Origin: JASFBA01 sp036172265
GTDB taxonomy: Bacteria; Chloroflexota; Chloroflexia; DTKN01
Assembly: GCA_036172265.1 (NCBI GenBank)
Contig: JASFBA010000074.1
Location: forward strand, 1 to 13,179
DNA: 13,179 nucleotides
Direction of reading: 5' to 3'
Part shown: positions 1 to 6,919 of the stretch, piece by piece
How positions within the stretch are numbered: position 1 is the stretch's first letter
Layout: the number at the start of each line of letters is the position of its first letter
The notes under the pieces: model-generated
Seen by the model: only the letters and a program-made list of their open reading frames with translations
What the model was told of the DNA's origin: nothing
The model's database searches: none
Made by a program: the position numbers and the translations under genes

Positions 1-2
1 GC

Positions 3-1250
3 ACGGCTGGCTGGCGCTTCGACGTGGCCCAGGACATCAGCCACACCTGGTGGCGGGAGATGCGCCCCTACGTCAAGGCTCATAACCCCGACACGCTCAT
101 GCTGGGCGAGGTAACCGGGGCCTGCGCCGACTACGCCCCCTACCTGCGCGGCGACGAACTGGACGGCGTGATGAACTATTGCTTCCGCGACTGGATCGTC
201 GGCTGGGCCAACGGCGGCGTCCCCAGTGCTTGGGACAACGCCTTCAACGGCTTTCGCGAGGCCATCCCCCGGCCGGCCATCTACGCTATGATGCAACTCG
301 TCGACAGCCACGATACCGCCCGCGTGTTGCAACTGCTCGACAACGACAAGGATCGTCTGAAACTCCTGGTCCTCTTGCAGATGACCGTCCCCGGCGCGCC
401 CACCATCTTTTATGGCGACGAGGTGGGCGTGACCGGCGGTGGCGATCCCGACTGCCGGCGCACCTATCCCTGGGCCGACCTGGGCGGCAGTCCGGACCTG
501 AGCCTGCTGGCGCACTACCGGCAGGTCATCGCCATCCGCCGGGCTCACAGCGCCCTGCGCGGCGGCGAGTTCGAGACGCTGCTGGTAGACGATGCCAGCC
601 ACCTCTACGCTTTCATCCGCTGGGACGATCGTGAGCGGGTCGTCGTGGCCCTGAACAACGGAAGTGCGCCCGGAACGGCGACGATCCCGGTGGTCGGTTA
701 CCTCGACGACGGTATGGTGCTCACCGACACATTGAATAGCGGAACTTTCACCGTGAACGGCGGCAGCCTGGTTGTGCCTTTGAATGGGCGGTGGGGACGC
801 ATCCTGGTGGCCGGCGCTCCCGCGTTGCTGCCGGACCTCGCCCCTTCCACCAAAGAGGCCCCGGCGACGATCCCGGCCGGCGGGGTGTTCACCTACACCC
901 TGGTGCTGAGCAACACCGGCCCGGCCACGGCCCACGCCGCCCTCACCGACACCCTGCCGGTGAGCGTGAGCGTGGTCACGGCCAGCCTGCCGGCTGGGAT
1001 GACCTCGGCCGACGGCCATCTCTACTGGAACGGGGTGGTCACGGCCGGCCAGGAGGTCCTATTGCCCTTCCAGGTGATCGTGGATGCCCGGGTGCCGAGC
1101 GGCACGCTCTTGCTGAACCGGGTGGCGATTGCCGATGGAGCCGGAAACACCCTCGAGCGCCAGGCCGGCACGTGGGTAAGTGCCGGACCGGGCCGGCAAT
1201 TCCAGATCTATCTGCCCCTGGTTTATCTAACAAGGTCCGGGTCTCGTTAG
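3..1250 (+). CDS. GH13 alpha-amylase/neopullulanase-type glycoside hydrolase with C-terminal DUF11 and YLPLV tail (5' partial)
   Basis: Probably hydrolyses alpha-glucans outside the cell. The reading frame is open to the window edge, so the N-terminus is missing; the GTG at 24 is an internal Val codon. Seen: GWRFD at 9-23 carries the GH13 nucleophile Asp (21-23). The acid/base Glu is in MLGEV (108-110). The third catalytic region is DSHDT (His 309-311, Asp 312-314). These are followed by PTIFYGDEVG and GGGDPDCRR, typical of cyclomaltodextrinase/neopullulanase-like GH13 enzymes. A beta-sandwich C-domain follows, then a DUF11 repeat (about nt 830-1180, with VFTYTLVLSNTGPATA and LTDTLP). The protein ends QIYLPLVYLTRSGSR. 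DUF11 plus this tail suggests a secreted, surface-attached enzyme. The signal peptide would lie outside the window. GH13 is near certain; the exact substrate is not. Confidence 0.93.
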   Translation, partial: TAGWRFDVAQDISHTWWREMRPYVKAHNPDTLMLGEVTGACADYAPYLRGDELDGVMNYCFRDWIVGWANGGVPSAWDNAFNGFREAIPRPAIYAMMQLVDSHDTARVLQLLDNDKDRLKLLVLLQMTVPGAPTIFYGDEVGVTGGGDPDCRRTYPWADLGGSPDLSLLAHYRQVIAIRRAHSALRGGEFETLLVDDASHLYAFIRWDDRERVVVALNNGSAPGTATIPVVGYLDDGMVLTDTLNSGTFTVNGGSLVVPLNGRWGRILVAGAPALLPDLAPSTKEAPATIPAGGVFTYTLVLSNTGPATAHAALTDTLPVSVSVVTASLPAGMTSADGHLYWNGVVTAGQEVLLPFQVIVDARVPSGTLLLNRVAIADGAGNTLERQAGTWVSAGPGRQFQIYLPLVYLTRSGSR

Positions 1251-1382
1251 AGGTAAAATGCGGTTGTCCATTCCATACAGAGGCCCATCAACCAGGATCG
1301 GCCGTCGTTTGCCTTGGCTATAGCACAAAAAGGAAACCCGTCAAGGCTTTTTCCCTGGGCGCACGCTTGCATTTTCCCCGGA

Positions 1383-1398
1383 TGTGATATAAGTCACG
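1383..1398 (+). promoter_or_regulatory. Crp/Fnr-family operator-like palindrome
   Basis: TGTGA-N6-TCACG matches the Crp consensus TGTGA-N6-TCACA in 9 of 10 half-site positions. Its centre (1390.5) lies 41.5 bp upstream of the start predicted from the -10 candidate at 1420-1425, the classic class II activator position. Which Crp/Fnr paralogue would bind is unknown. Confidence 0.5.
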
Positions 1399-1419
1399 GC
1401 AGAGGCGGGGCCTGCAGGG

Positions 1420-1425
1420 TATGCT
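1420..1425 (+). promoter_or_regulatory. Candidate -10 element of the radical SAM gene
   Basis: TATGCT matches the -10 consensus at 4 of 6 bases. The -35 position at 17-bp spacing (1397-1402, CGGCAG) is not consensus, as expected for an activator-dependent promoter. The predicted start near 1432 gives a leader of about 21 nt. This call is weak on its own and rests on the spacing to the palindrome. Confidence 0.35.
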
Positions 1426-1452
1426 GATTCTCAAAACTTTTTGGGGTAGCAA

Positions 1453-2619
1453 ATGGGTGAAATCGAAGGCCGGCTGTTCTTGCCGGAAGGCGTGGAGGTC
1501 CGCTGCGATCTGAGAGCGGGGACGCGCCTGATTCCGGAAAGTAGTGCGGAGTACCTGGCGTTACACCTGGCCCGGCCGGACGTGCGCCGGGCCTATATCG
1601 AGGTCACCGCCCGCTGCAACCTGGACTGTGCCATGTGCGTCCGCCAGGTCTGGAAAGACACGTCCGGAGAAATGTCCTGGGAGACGTTCGAGGCGGTGAT
1701 CGAGGGCCTGCGGGCCTTTCCCCATCTGAAACGGGTAACCTTTGGCGGCTACGGTGAACCGCTTGCCCACCCGCGTTTTCCGGAGATGGCCGCCCGGGTC
1801 GCCGAACTGGGGGTAGAAGTGGCCCTGACTACCAACGGCCTGCTTCTGGACGGACCGATGGCCGAGCAACTGCTCGACGCCGGGATGGGGCGGGTCGTTG
1901 TCTCTCTGGATACGGTGCACATCCAGGCCTATGCCCGGGCCCGGGTCGCCGCCGGGGTCAACCGGGTACTGGACAACATGCGCATCCTGCGGGAAAAGGC
2001 CCGACAGCGGGGAAAAGTGCTCCCCCGCATCGGGATGGAGTTCGTGGTGATGCGTAGCAACCTGGAGTGGCTCTCACGCCTCCCCCAACTGGCCCGTGAA
2101 CTGGAGGCCGACTTTGTTCTGGTCTCCAACCTTCTTCCCCATACCGAGGAGATGGCCGAGGAGATCCTCTACGACCGCGACGAACCGCTTCCGGCGCCGA
2201 CCGGCTGGCCCGTTCCCGGCGGCGACCTGGTGCTCTGGGGCATCACCCGGCTGCCGCGGATGAAGTGGGGAGCCTGGCGACGTTGCCGCTTCATCGAGGA
2301 ACGGTCCATCGTGATCGGCTGGGACGGTGGGGTCAGCCCCTGTTATGCCCTGATGCACTCTTACCCCTACTATATCTACGGCCGGCGTAAAGAGGTGAGC
2401 CGCTACGTCCTGGGCCGGGTGCCTGAACAGACGCTAGCCGACATCTGGATGTCCGATGCGTACGTCCTCTTCCGGGCCAAGGTGCGGGAGATGCGCTTTC
2501 CTTCCTGTGTGGACTGCGGTATGGCCTGCACCTACGCCGAGGAAAACGCCGATTGCTGGGGGAACTCTCCCTCTTGCGCAGACTGCCTCTGGGCCCAAGG
2601 CATCGTACAGTGCCCGTAA
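1453..2619 (+). CDS. Radical SAM/SPASM protein, tungsten-oxidoreductase maturase-like
   Basis: A 388-aa radical SAM enzyme. The SAM-binding 4Fe-4S motif is CNLDCAMC (C55, C59, C62), followed by the GGYGEP motif (98-103) and TTNG (126-129). The C-terminal third is a Cys-rich SPASM-type region (C278, C297, C352, C355, C359, C368, C375, C378, C387) that should hold auxiliary Fe-S clusters. It ends CLWAQGIVQCP. The combination of CVRQVW, GGYGEP and the CADCLWAQGIVQCP ending resembles the family named tungsten cofactor oxidoreductase radical SAM maturase, which acts near AOR-type enzymes. I assign this from memory of the family. No tungsten oxidoreductase or MoaD-like gene is visible in the window, so the substrate is inferred only. 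The ATG at 1453 has a GGGGT ribosome binding site at 1443-1447. Confidence 0.85.
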   Translation: MGEIEGRLFLPEGVEVRCDLRAGTRLIPESSAEYLALHLARPDVRRAYIEVTARCNLDCAMCVRQVWKDTSGEMSWETFEAVIEGLRAFPHLKRVTFGGYGEPLAHPRFPEMAARVAELGVEVALTTNGLLLDGPMAEQLLDAGMGRVVVSLDTVHIQAYARARVAAGVNRVLDNMRILREKARQRGKVLPRIGMEFVVMRSNLEWLSRLPQLARELEADFVLVSNLLPHTEEMAEEILYDRDEPLPAPTGWPVPGGDLVLWGITRLPRMKWGAWRRCRFIEERSIVIGWDGGVSPCYALMHSYPYYIYGRRKEVSRYVLGRVPEQTLADIWMSDAYVLFRAKVREMRFPSCVDCGMACTYAEENADCWGNSPSCADCLWAQGIVQCP

Positions 2620-2739
2620 GGTCTGGCACGCTCGCATCCGGAGGTAGGGCACGGACCGGTTCCTCGTCGGATGTGTCCACGCCTTGAAGCGGCCTGCCCG
2701 GCAGTCGTCGTCACCCCGTTCACCGCCTTCCTCCGCCGC

Positions 2740-2890
2740 CGGCGCATTGGTGATGTAGATGGTCCAATCGGCAAGTCCATCCGAACTCGGCTGGGGGCCT
2801 GCCCCTTCTTCCGGGCCTCCTCGCGCAACTTCTGTCGCCGCCGGTTGGCCACTTTTTCCGGCACACGGACGGCCAACAGGCGACAGGGCG
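2740..2890 (-). pseudogene. IS4-family transposase remnant, frameshifted
   Basis: Two overlapping minus-strand frames each carry part of a motif typical of IS4-type transposases. From about 2885 to 2778 the frame reads RLLAVRVPEKVANRRRQ then REEARKKGQAPSRVRM. At about 2775-2780 a one-base loss moves the match to the next frame, which reads LADWTIYITNAP. Joined, this resembles the intact family pattern of VRLPEEV..RRR..R..AKKKG..PS followed by L.GW.IFITNVP. Beyond about 2740 neither frame matches, so both ends of the element are gone. No terminal inverted repeats or target duplication were found. It fills the 313-bp space between the radical SAM gene and the DNA glycosylase gene. A few longer frames here are not convincing genes. 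Confidence 0.6.
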
Positions 2891-2932
2891 CATTGTCCGA
2901 CGGGTTGGGGATGCACCCCTTCGGTAACATTT

Positions 2933-3670
2933 TCATTGGATCGGATGCGCCGGCCCATTGTGGACCCGCGGGAGGGTATGGGTAGGCGGCTGCGGACGAT
3001 CAACAGATTCACCAGGGCAACAGAAGGCTAGCGGACAGCCCGGGCAACGCGGCCGGGCTTTGCGACATCGTTCCTTGCCGTGGCGGACGATGAGGGCGTG
3101 ATATTCGCCGTAGAGGTTGGGGTCCGGAGGAAGGTGGGCCATAAAAAGGGCACGGATGTTCTCATAGGAAGGGGGGGCCGGAAGCAGGCCCAGCCGGCCC
3201 AGAAGCCGCCGGGTGTAGGCATCCACCACAAAGGTCGGCCGGCCGGCGGCGTAGAGGAGGATGCTGTCGGCCGTCTCGCACCCGATGCCCGGGACGGCCA
3301 AAAGTTCTTCCCGTAGCGTCGTCCAGTTCCCCCGAGAGAGCGCCGTCGGGTCGCCCCCGTGCCGATGGAAGAGGTACTCCAGGAGCGCCCGCAAGCGCGC
3401 CGCCTTGACCCGGTAGGTGCCGGCCGGACGGAGCAGGCGCTCCAACTCCTCCTGTGGGAGGCTGTAGAGGCCGGCCGGAGAAAACACCCCCGCCGCCTTG
3501 AGGTTTTCCAGGGCCCGTTCCACATTGCCCCAGGCTGTATTCTGGGTAAGGACGGCCCCCACCATCACCTCGAAAGGTCCTCCCCCAGGCCACCACCCCT
3601 GCGGGCCATAGGCCCCCAGAAGCGCCTGGTAACATCGAAGTAGGATTTCTCCGGCCGTCTCCTCGGCCAT
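2933..3670 (-). CDS. Endonuclease III-like (HhH-GPD) DNA glycosylase, probably monofunctional
   Basis: A 245-aa base-excision DNA glycosylase of the Nth/MagIII superfamily. Seen: LTQNTAW (41-47), the helix-hairpin-helix VPGIGCETADSILLY (126-140), the catalytic Asp in VVDAYTRR (D150), and a C-terminal 4Fe-4S loop spaced C-X6-C-X2-C-X5-C (C202, C209, C212, C218). E. coli Nth has its lyase Lys in GRKTAN; here the matching residue is Glu (E132). The same change is typical of MagIII-type 3-methyladenine glycosylases, so a monofunctional glycosylase is likelier than a glycosylase/AP lyase. Start ATG 3670 has AGGAGGT at 3676-3682, which overlaps the stop of the preceding gene; the two are 3 bp apart. 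The last 25 residues after the cluster loop are Pro-rich and run up to the transposase remnant. They may be a late extension. Confidence 0.9.
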   Translation of the reverse strand: MAEETAGEILLRCYQALLGAYGPQGWWPGGGPFEVMVGAVLTQNTAWGNVERALENLKAAGVFSPAGLYSLPQEELERLLRPAGTYRVKAARLRALLEYLFHRHGGDPTALSRGNWTTLREELLAVPGIGCETADSILLYAAGRPTFVVDAYTRRLLGRLGLLPAPPSYENIRALFMAHLPPDPNLYGEYHALIVRHGKERCRKARPRCPGCPLAFCCPGESVDRPQPPTHTLPRVHNGPAHPIQ

Positions 3671-3673
3671 CGC

Positions 3674-4495
3674 CTACCTCCTGCGGCGAGCCCAGAGGGC
3701 CAACCCCAGGAGCAAAAGGACCATACCCCCAAAGGCCAGGGCCGTGGGGGAAAAAAGCCCACCGCTGGGAGAAGCGCTTTCCGTCGGCAGGGCCGTGGCC
3801 GATGCCGAGGAAAGAGGCCGGGCGGAGAGGCTCAACGTTGGCCTCCCGGTTGGGGAATACCCCCCAGGGGTATCTACAGCGCGGGCGGCCGGCGTTCTGG
3901 TGGGAACATGCCCTCCGGGGGTATCTGCGCGAGCGGTCGGGGTCAACGTCTCAGTGGGAGAAAGCGCCGGCGGGGACGTCGGTGCAGATGGCCCACCGGC
4001 CGGGGGAGAAACGGCCGTCGGAGTGGGCAGGAGGGAAGCCGCCCGAATTTCCTCCCAAGTCAAAAGCGGAGGCGGGGTTCGCCCGTCCCCCCAGACCCAG
4101 CCGTCCACATCGCCGTCGCCCAGGCGGCGGTCGGCGGCTCCCCGGTCGGCATAGACCCAGGCTCCATCGCGCAGGTGAAAGTAGGCCCAGTAGCGGCAGG
4201 TGCCGCCCCGGCATTCACAGAAACACTCCTGGGGCGTCGGCGGACAGCCCACCCCCTCGATGGCACAGATGGCCGTGCCCAGGCCGCCGCTAACCATCGC
4301 CACATCTAACCCGGAACGCCGGAGCAGGTCCACCCCGCTGATCGTCTCCTCGGCGAAGGAGACCACCCGCACCCGGACCCGCCCATCGCCGAAATCCACC
4401 ACCAGGCCGGCCTGGTGCTGCTCCTGGGCCAAGGACGGCCCGATGTCCCCCAGGAGAAGCCAGAGCAACAGGACAATTCGGAAGCAGCGTTTCAT
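3674..4495 (-). CDS. Secreted, C-terminally membrane-anchored protein with DUF4430-like Cys-containing head
   Basis: 273 aa, function unknown. Residues 1-23 are a signal peptide (MKRCFRIVLLLWLLL.., likely cleavage after SLA). Residues 29-138 form a compact domain with GLVVDFGDG, SGVDLLRRSGLDV, AICAIEGVGC, a Cys cluster at 91-100 (CFCECRGGTC), YWAYFHLRDGAWVY and DGDVDGWVWG. This resembles the DUF4430/transcobalamin-like heads seen in Chloroflexi proteins, which are thought to bind small ligands. Residues 155-245 are a Pro/Thr/Ser/Ala linker with an imperfect 17-aa repeat (ARADTPGGHVPT, then ARAVDTPGGYSPT). A transmembrane helix (about 251-268) and ARRRR end the protein, so the head sits outside the membrane. 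The ATG at 4495 overlaps the preceding stop as ATGA, implying translational coupling; I saw no good ribosome binding site. The open frame reaches 5080, but that extension is antisense-frame shadow over the glycosyltransferase. Confidence 0.8.
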   Translation of the reverse strand: MKRCFRIVLLLWLLLGDIGPSLAQEQHQAGLVVDFGDGRVRVRVVSFAEETISGVDLLRRSGLDVAMVSGGLGTAICAIEGVGCPPTPQECFCECRGGTCRYWAYFHLRDGAWVYADRGAADRRLGDGDVDGWVWGDGRTPPPLLTWEEIRAASLLPTPTAVSPPAGGPSAPTSPPALSPTETLTPTARADTPGGHVPTRTPAARAVDTPGGYSPTGRPTLSLSARPLSSASATALPTESASPSGGLFSPTALAFGGMVLLLLGLALWARRRR

Positions 4496-5766
4496 CTTGA
4501 ACTGCCGAGGATGTCTTGCACGATCTCCAGCAAGCGTTCGGCCCGCCGGCCGTAGGTATAAGCCGAGGCCCGCAGCCGGGCCTGTTCCCCCTTGACCCTC
4601 GCTTCCTCGGGCCGGGCCAGCGCCGCCTCGATGGCACGGGACAGGGCCGGGGCATCGCCTGGGGGGAAGAAGTAAGCGGAGTCGTCGTCCAAAACCTCGC
4701 GCAGGGCCGGGAGGTCCACGCAGACGATGGGCCGGCCCATCGCCATATACTCGAACATCTTCAGCGGGGAAGCCGAAGCCTCCGAGACCGTGCCGGGGAT
4801 GACCAGCACATCGGCAGCCCCCAGGTAGCAGGGCACTTCCGTCCGGGGAACGGTTCCCCGAAAGTGCACCCGGCCTTCCAGACCCAGGGAACGGGCCTGC
4901 TCCCGCAGGGCGGCGATCTCGGCCGGCCGGCCGCCCACCAGTTCCAGGCCCAGCGCCGGAAAGCGGAGGGAAAGGGTGGCCAGCGCTTCCAGGAGAAGGT
5001 CTAGCCCTCGGTAGGAGAAAGTGAGCCCGGCATAGGCCAGGACCTGCCCATCGGCCGGAAGGCCCAGCGCCTCTCGACACGAGGCCCGTTCCAGAGGACG
5101 GTACAACTCCTCATCGTAGGCATCGGGCAGGACGGCGGTGCGGGCGGCCGGCCGCCAGCCCCGCACCTCCAGTTCGTAGGCAAAGGTCTCGGTCAGGGAG
5201 ACGACCCCATCGGCCCGCCGGAGGAGGAGGCGGTCCAGTCGTTCCAGAAGCGGCTGCCAGAGCCGGCCTTTGGCCCGCGAGGGATTCCGGCTTTCGAGTT
5301 CGTGGGCCTCGTAGATCAGGCGGGCGCCGGTGAGATGCCGGAGGAGGCCGCTCAGCCAGAAGGCGCAGATGACCTCTCGGACATAGACGGCCCGGCAGCC
5401 CTTTCCCAGGAGACGGCGGAAAAGGAGAAACAGGGCCACCATCCAGGCGAAAAGGGTACGTTCCAGGTAATACCAGCCGGTGGAGGGAAAAAGGCGTGAA
5501 AGTTTCCCCACCGGGAGGCGCGGCAGGTGCACCGCGCCGACCCCCCTAAAGGCGCTGGGCTCCCAGAGGAGGCGCGGGACGATCACCAGGAGGTCGGGAC
5601 AGCGGGCCCGCAGCGCCCGCGCCGTGAGGTAGGTCTGGATGGCGTTGGCCGCCTTGAGCGTCAGGCTGGTGGGGTAGGCCAGATAGCACCATCGCAGAGC
5701 ATCCTCCAGGCGCGGCGCTGTGGAACGAGGTGGGACAGCCGGCCGCTTTTGCTCCGTGGAATCCAT
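4492..5766 (-). CDS. GT4-family glycosyltransferase
   Basis: 424 aa, a GT-B fold retaining glycosyltransferase that likely transfers a sugar from a nucleotide sugar to a lipid or polysaccharide acceptor at the cytoplasmic face. Seen: an N-terminal Rossmann half with IYEAHELE (about 151-158), then VLAYAGLTFSYRGLDLLLEA (242-261), which is the usual start of the C-terminal nucleotide-sugar domain. VHFRGTVPRTEV and ADVLVIPG follow, then the donor-binding motif SEASASPLKMFEYMAMGRP (328-346) with two acidic residues (E329, E339). ATG 5766 is chosen over an upstream in-frame ATG at 5820 because the longer form would overlap ispG and adds nothing family-like. AAGGG lies 5 nt upstream. It starts 13 bp after ispG and overlaps the next gene by ATGA. 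Acceptor and sugar cannot be told from sequence. Confidence 0.92.
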   Translation of the reverse strand: MDSTEQKRPAVPPRSTAPRLEDALRWCYLAYPTSLTLKAANAIQTYLTARALRARCPDLLVIVPRLLWEPSAFRGVGAVHLPRLPVGKLSRLFPSTGWYYLERTLFAWMVALFLLFRRLLGKGCRAVYVREVICAFWLSGLLRHLTGARLIYEAHELESRNPSRAKGRLWQPLLERLDRLLLRRADGVVSLTETFAYELEVRGWRPAARTAVLPDAYDEELYRPLERASCREALGLPADGQVLAYAGLTFSYRGLDLLLEALATLSLRFPALGLELVGGRPAEIAALREQARSLGLEGRVHFRGTVPRTEVPCYLGAADVLVIPGTVSEASASPLKMFEYMAMGRPIVCVDLPALREVLDDDSAYFFPPGDAPALSRAIEAALARPEEARVKGEQARLRASAYTYGRRAERLLEIVQDILGSSR

Positions 5767-5779
5767 AGCAGCCCTTCGT

Positions 5780-6919
5780 TCAACGCTTCGGGCCGGCCGG
5801 AGTCTTCTGCCGGGCCACATCGGGGAAATCGCGTCCGATCTCGGCCAGGAGGGCCTCGACCAGTTTCTCCTCCGTGGCAGAGCCCACGACTTCCCCGTGG
5901 CGAAAGATCACCCCGCGGCCCCGCCCGGCGGCGATCCCGTAATCGGCCATACGGGCCTCGCCCGGGCCGTTGACCACGCAGCCCATCACGGCCACGGTGA
6001 TTGCCGCCGGCAGGCCCTGCAGGCGCTTTTCGACCTCCTCGGCGAGGTGCACCAGGTCCACCTCGGTGCGCCCACAGGTGGGGCAGGAGATGAGGGTGGG
6101 GCCGCGCCGGCGCAGGTCGAGGGCCCGCAGAATTTCATACGCCACCCGCACCTCCTCCACCGGGTCGCCGGTGAGGGAGACGCGGATCGTATCTCCCAGG
6201 CCCTCGGAGAGGAGGATGCCGATGCCTACGGCTGAGCGAATCGTCCCGGCCCAGGGCAGCCCGGCCTCGGTGATGCCGATATGGAGGGGATAGGGAACCT
6301 GCCGGGCCAGCAGGCGGTTGGCGGCGACGGTGATCGGCACGTCAAAGGCCTTCAGGGAGACGACGATATCGTGGAAATCGAGTTCCTCCAGGATGCGGAT
6401 ATGGCCCAGGGCGGCCTGGACCATCCGCCTGGGCAGAGAGGCCTGCACCTCCTTGAGCGTCGGCGGGGGACGGCCGGGCTCTTCTTCCGGCGGGGGGAGG
6501 GAACCGGCATTGACCCCGATGCGGATGGGCACGCCCCGTTCCTGGGCGGCGCGTACCACGGCCCGCACCTTGTCGGGATCGCGGATGTTGCCCGGGTTCA
6601 GGCGCAGGCCGTGCACGCCGGCTTGGAGAGCAGCCAGGGCCAGGCGATGGTCAAAGTGGATGTCGGCGACCACCGGGATAGGGCTGGCACGGACGATGGC
6701 CGGAAGGGCCTTGGCCGCCTCGGCGTCGGGGACGGCTACCCGCACCACCTCACAGCCGGCCTCGGCCAAAGCGGCGATCTGAGATGTGGTGGCGGCGACA
6801 TCGCGGGTATCGGTGTTGCACATGGACTGTACCACGATCGGCCCCCCTCCGCCGATGACGACCGAGCCCAGACGCACTGGACGAGAGAGACGTCGGGGAT
6901 GGGGACGAGATGCTTCCAT
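5780..6919 (-). CDS. ispG: 4-hydroxy-3-methylbut-2-en-1-yl diphosphate synthase
   Basis: 379 aa. Converts methylerythritol cyclodiphosphate to HMBPP in the MEP isoprenoid pathway, in the cytoplasm, using a 4Fe-4S cluster. Seen: the N-terminal TIM-barrel start VRLGSVVIGGGGPIVVQSMCNTDT, VVADIHFDHRLA (83-94), LRLNPGNI (105-112), IRIGVNAGS (132-140), LHIGITEAG (212-220), and the C-terminal cluster domain with SCPTCGRTEVDL (C279, C282) and MGCVVNGPGEA (C314, E321). All family landmarks are present. A Pro/Glu-rich loop (141-155) replaces the usual segment after VNAGS. ATG 6919 overlaps the rseP stop by one base (TAATG) and has GGAGG at 6926-6930, so the two genes are co-translated. A longer frame to 7537 is rejected because it lies across rseP and has no family match. 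Confidence 0.98.
   Translation of the reverse strand: MEASRPHPRRLSRPVRLGSVVIGGGGPIVVQSMCNTDTRDVAATTSQIAALAEAGCEVVRVAVPDAEAAKALPAIVRASPIPVVADIHFDHRLALAALQAGVHGLRLNPGNIRDPDKVRAVVRAAQERGVPIRIGVNAGSLPPPEEEPGRPPPTLKEVQASLPRRMVQAALGHIRILEELDFHDIVVSLKAFDVPITVAANRLLARQVPYPLHIGITEAGLPWAGTIRSAVGIGILLSEGLGDTIRVSLTGDPVEEVRVAYEILRALDLRRRGPTLISCPTCGRTEVDLVHLAEEVEKRLQGLPAAITVAVMGCVVNGPGEARMADYGIAAGRGRGVIFRHGEVVGSATEEKLVEALLAEIGRDFPDVARQKTPAGPKR

Noticed and set aside
1328..1352. An AAAAAG...CTTTTT inverted repeat as a terminator for the glycosidase gene.
   Set aside because: The stem is only six A/T-rich pairs with a loop of more than 10 nt, which is too weak to call.
4496..5080. An N-terminal extension of the anchored-protein frame.
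   Set aside because: It overlaps the well-supported GT4 gene, and the signal peptide begins at the ATG at 4495.
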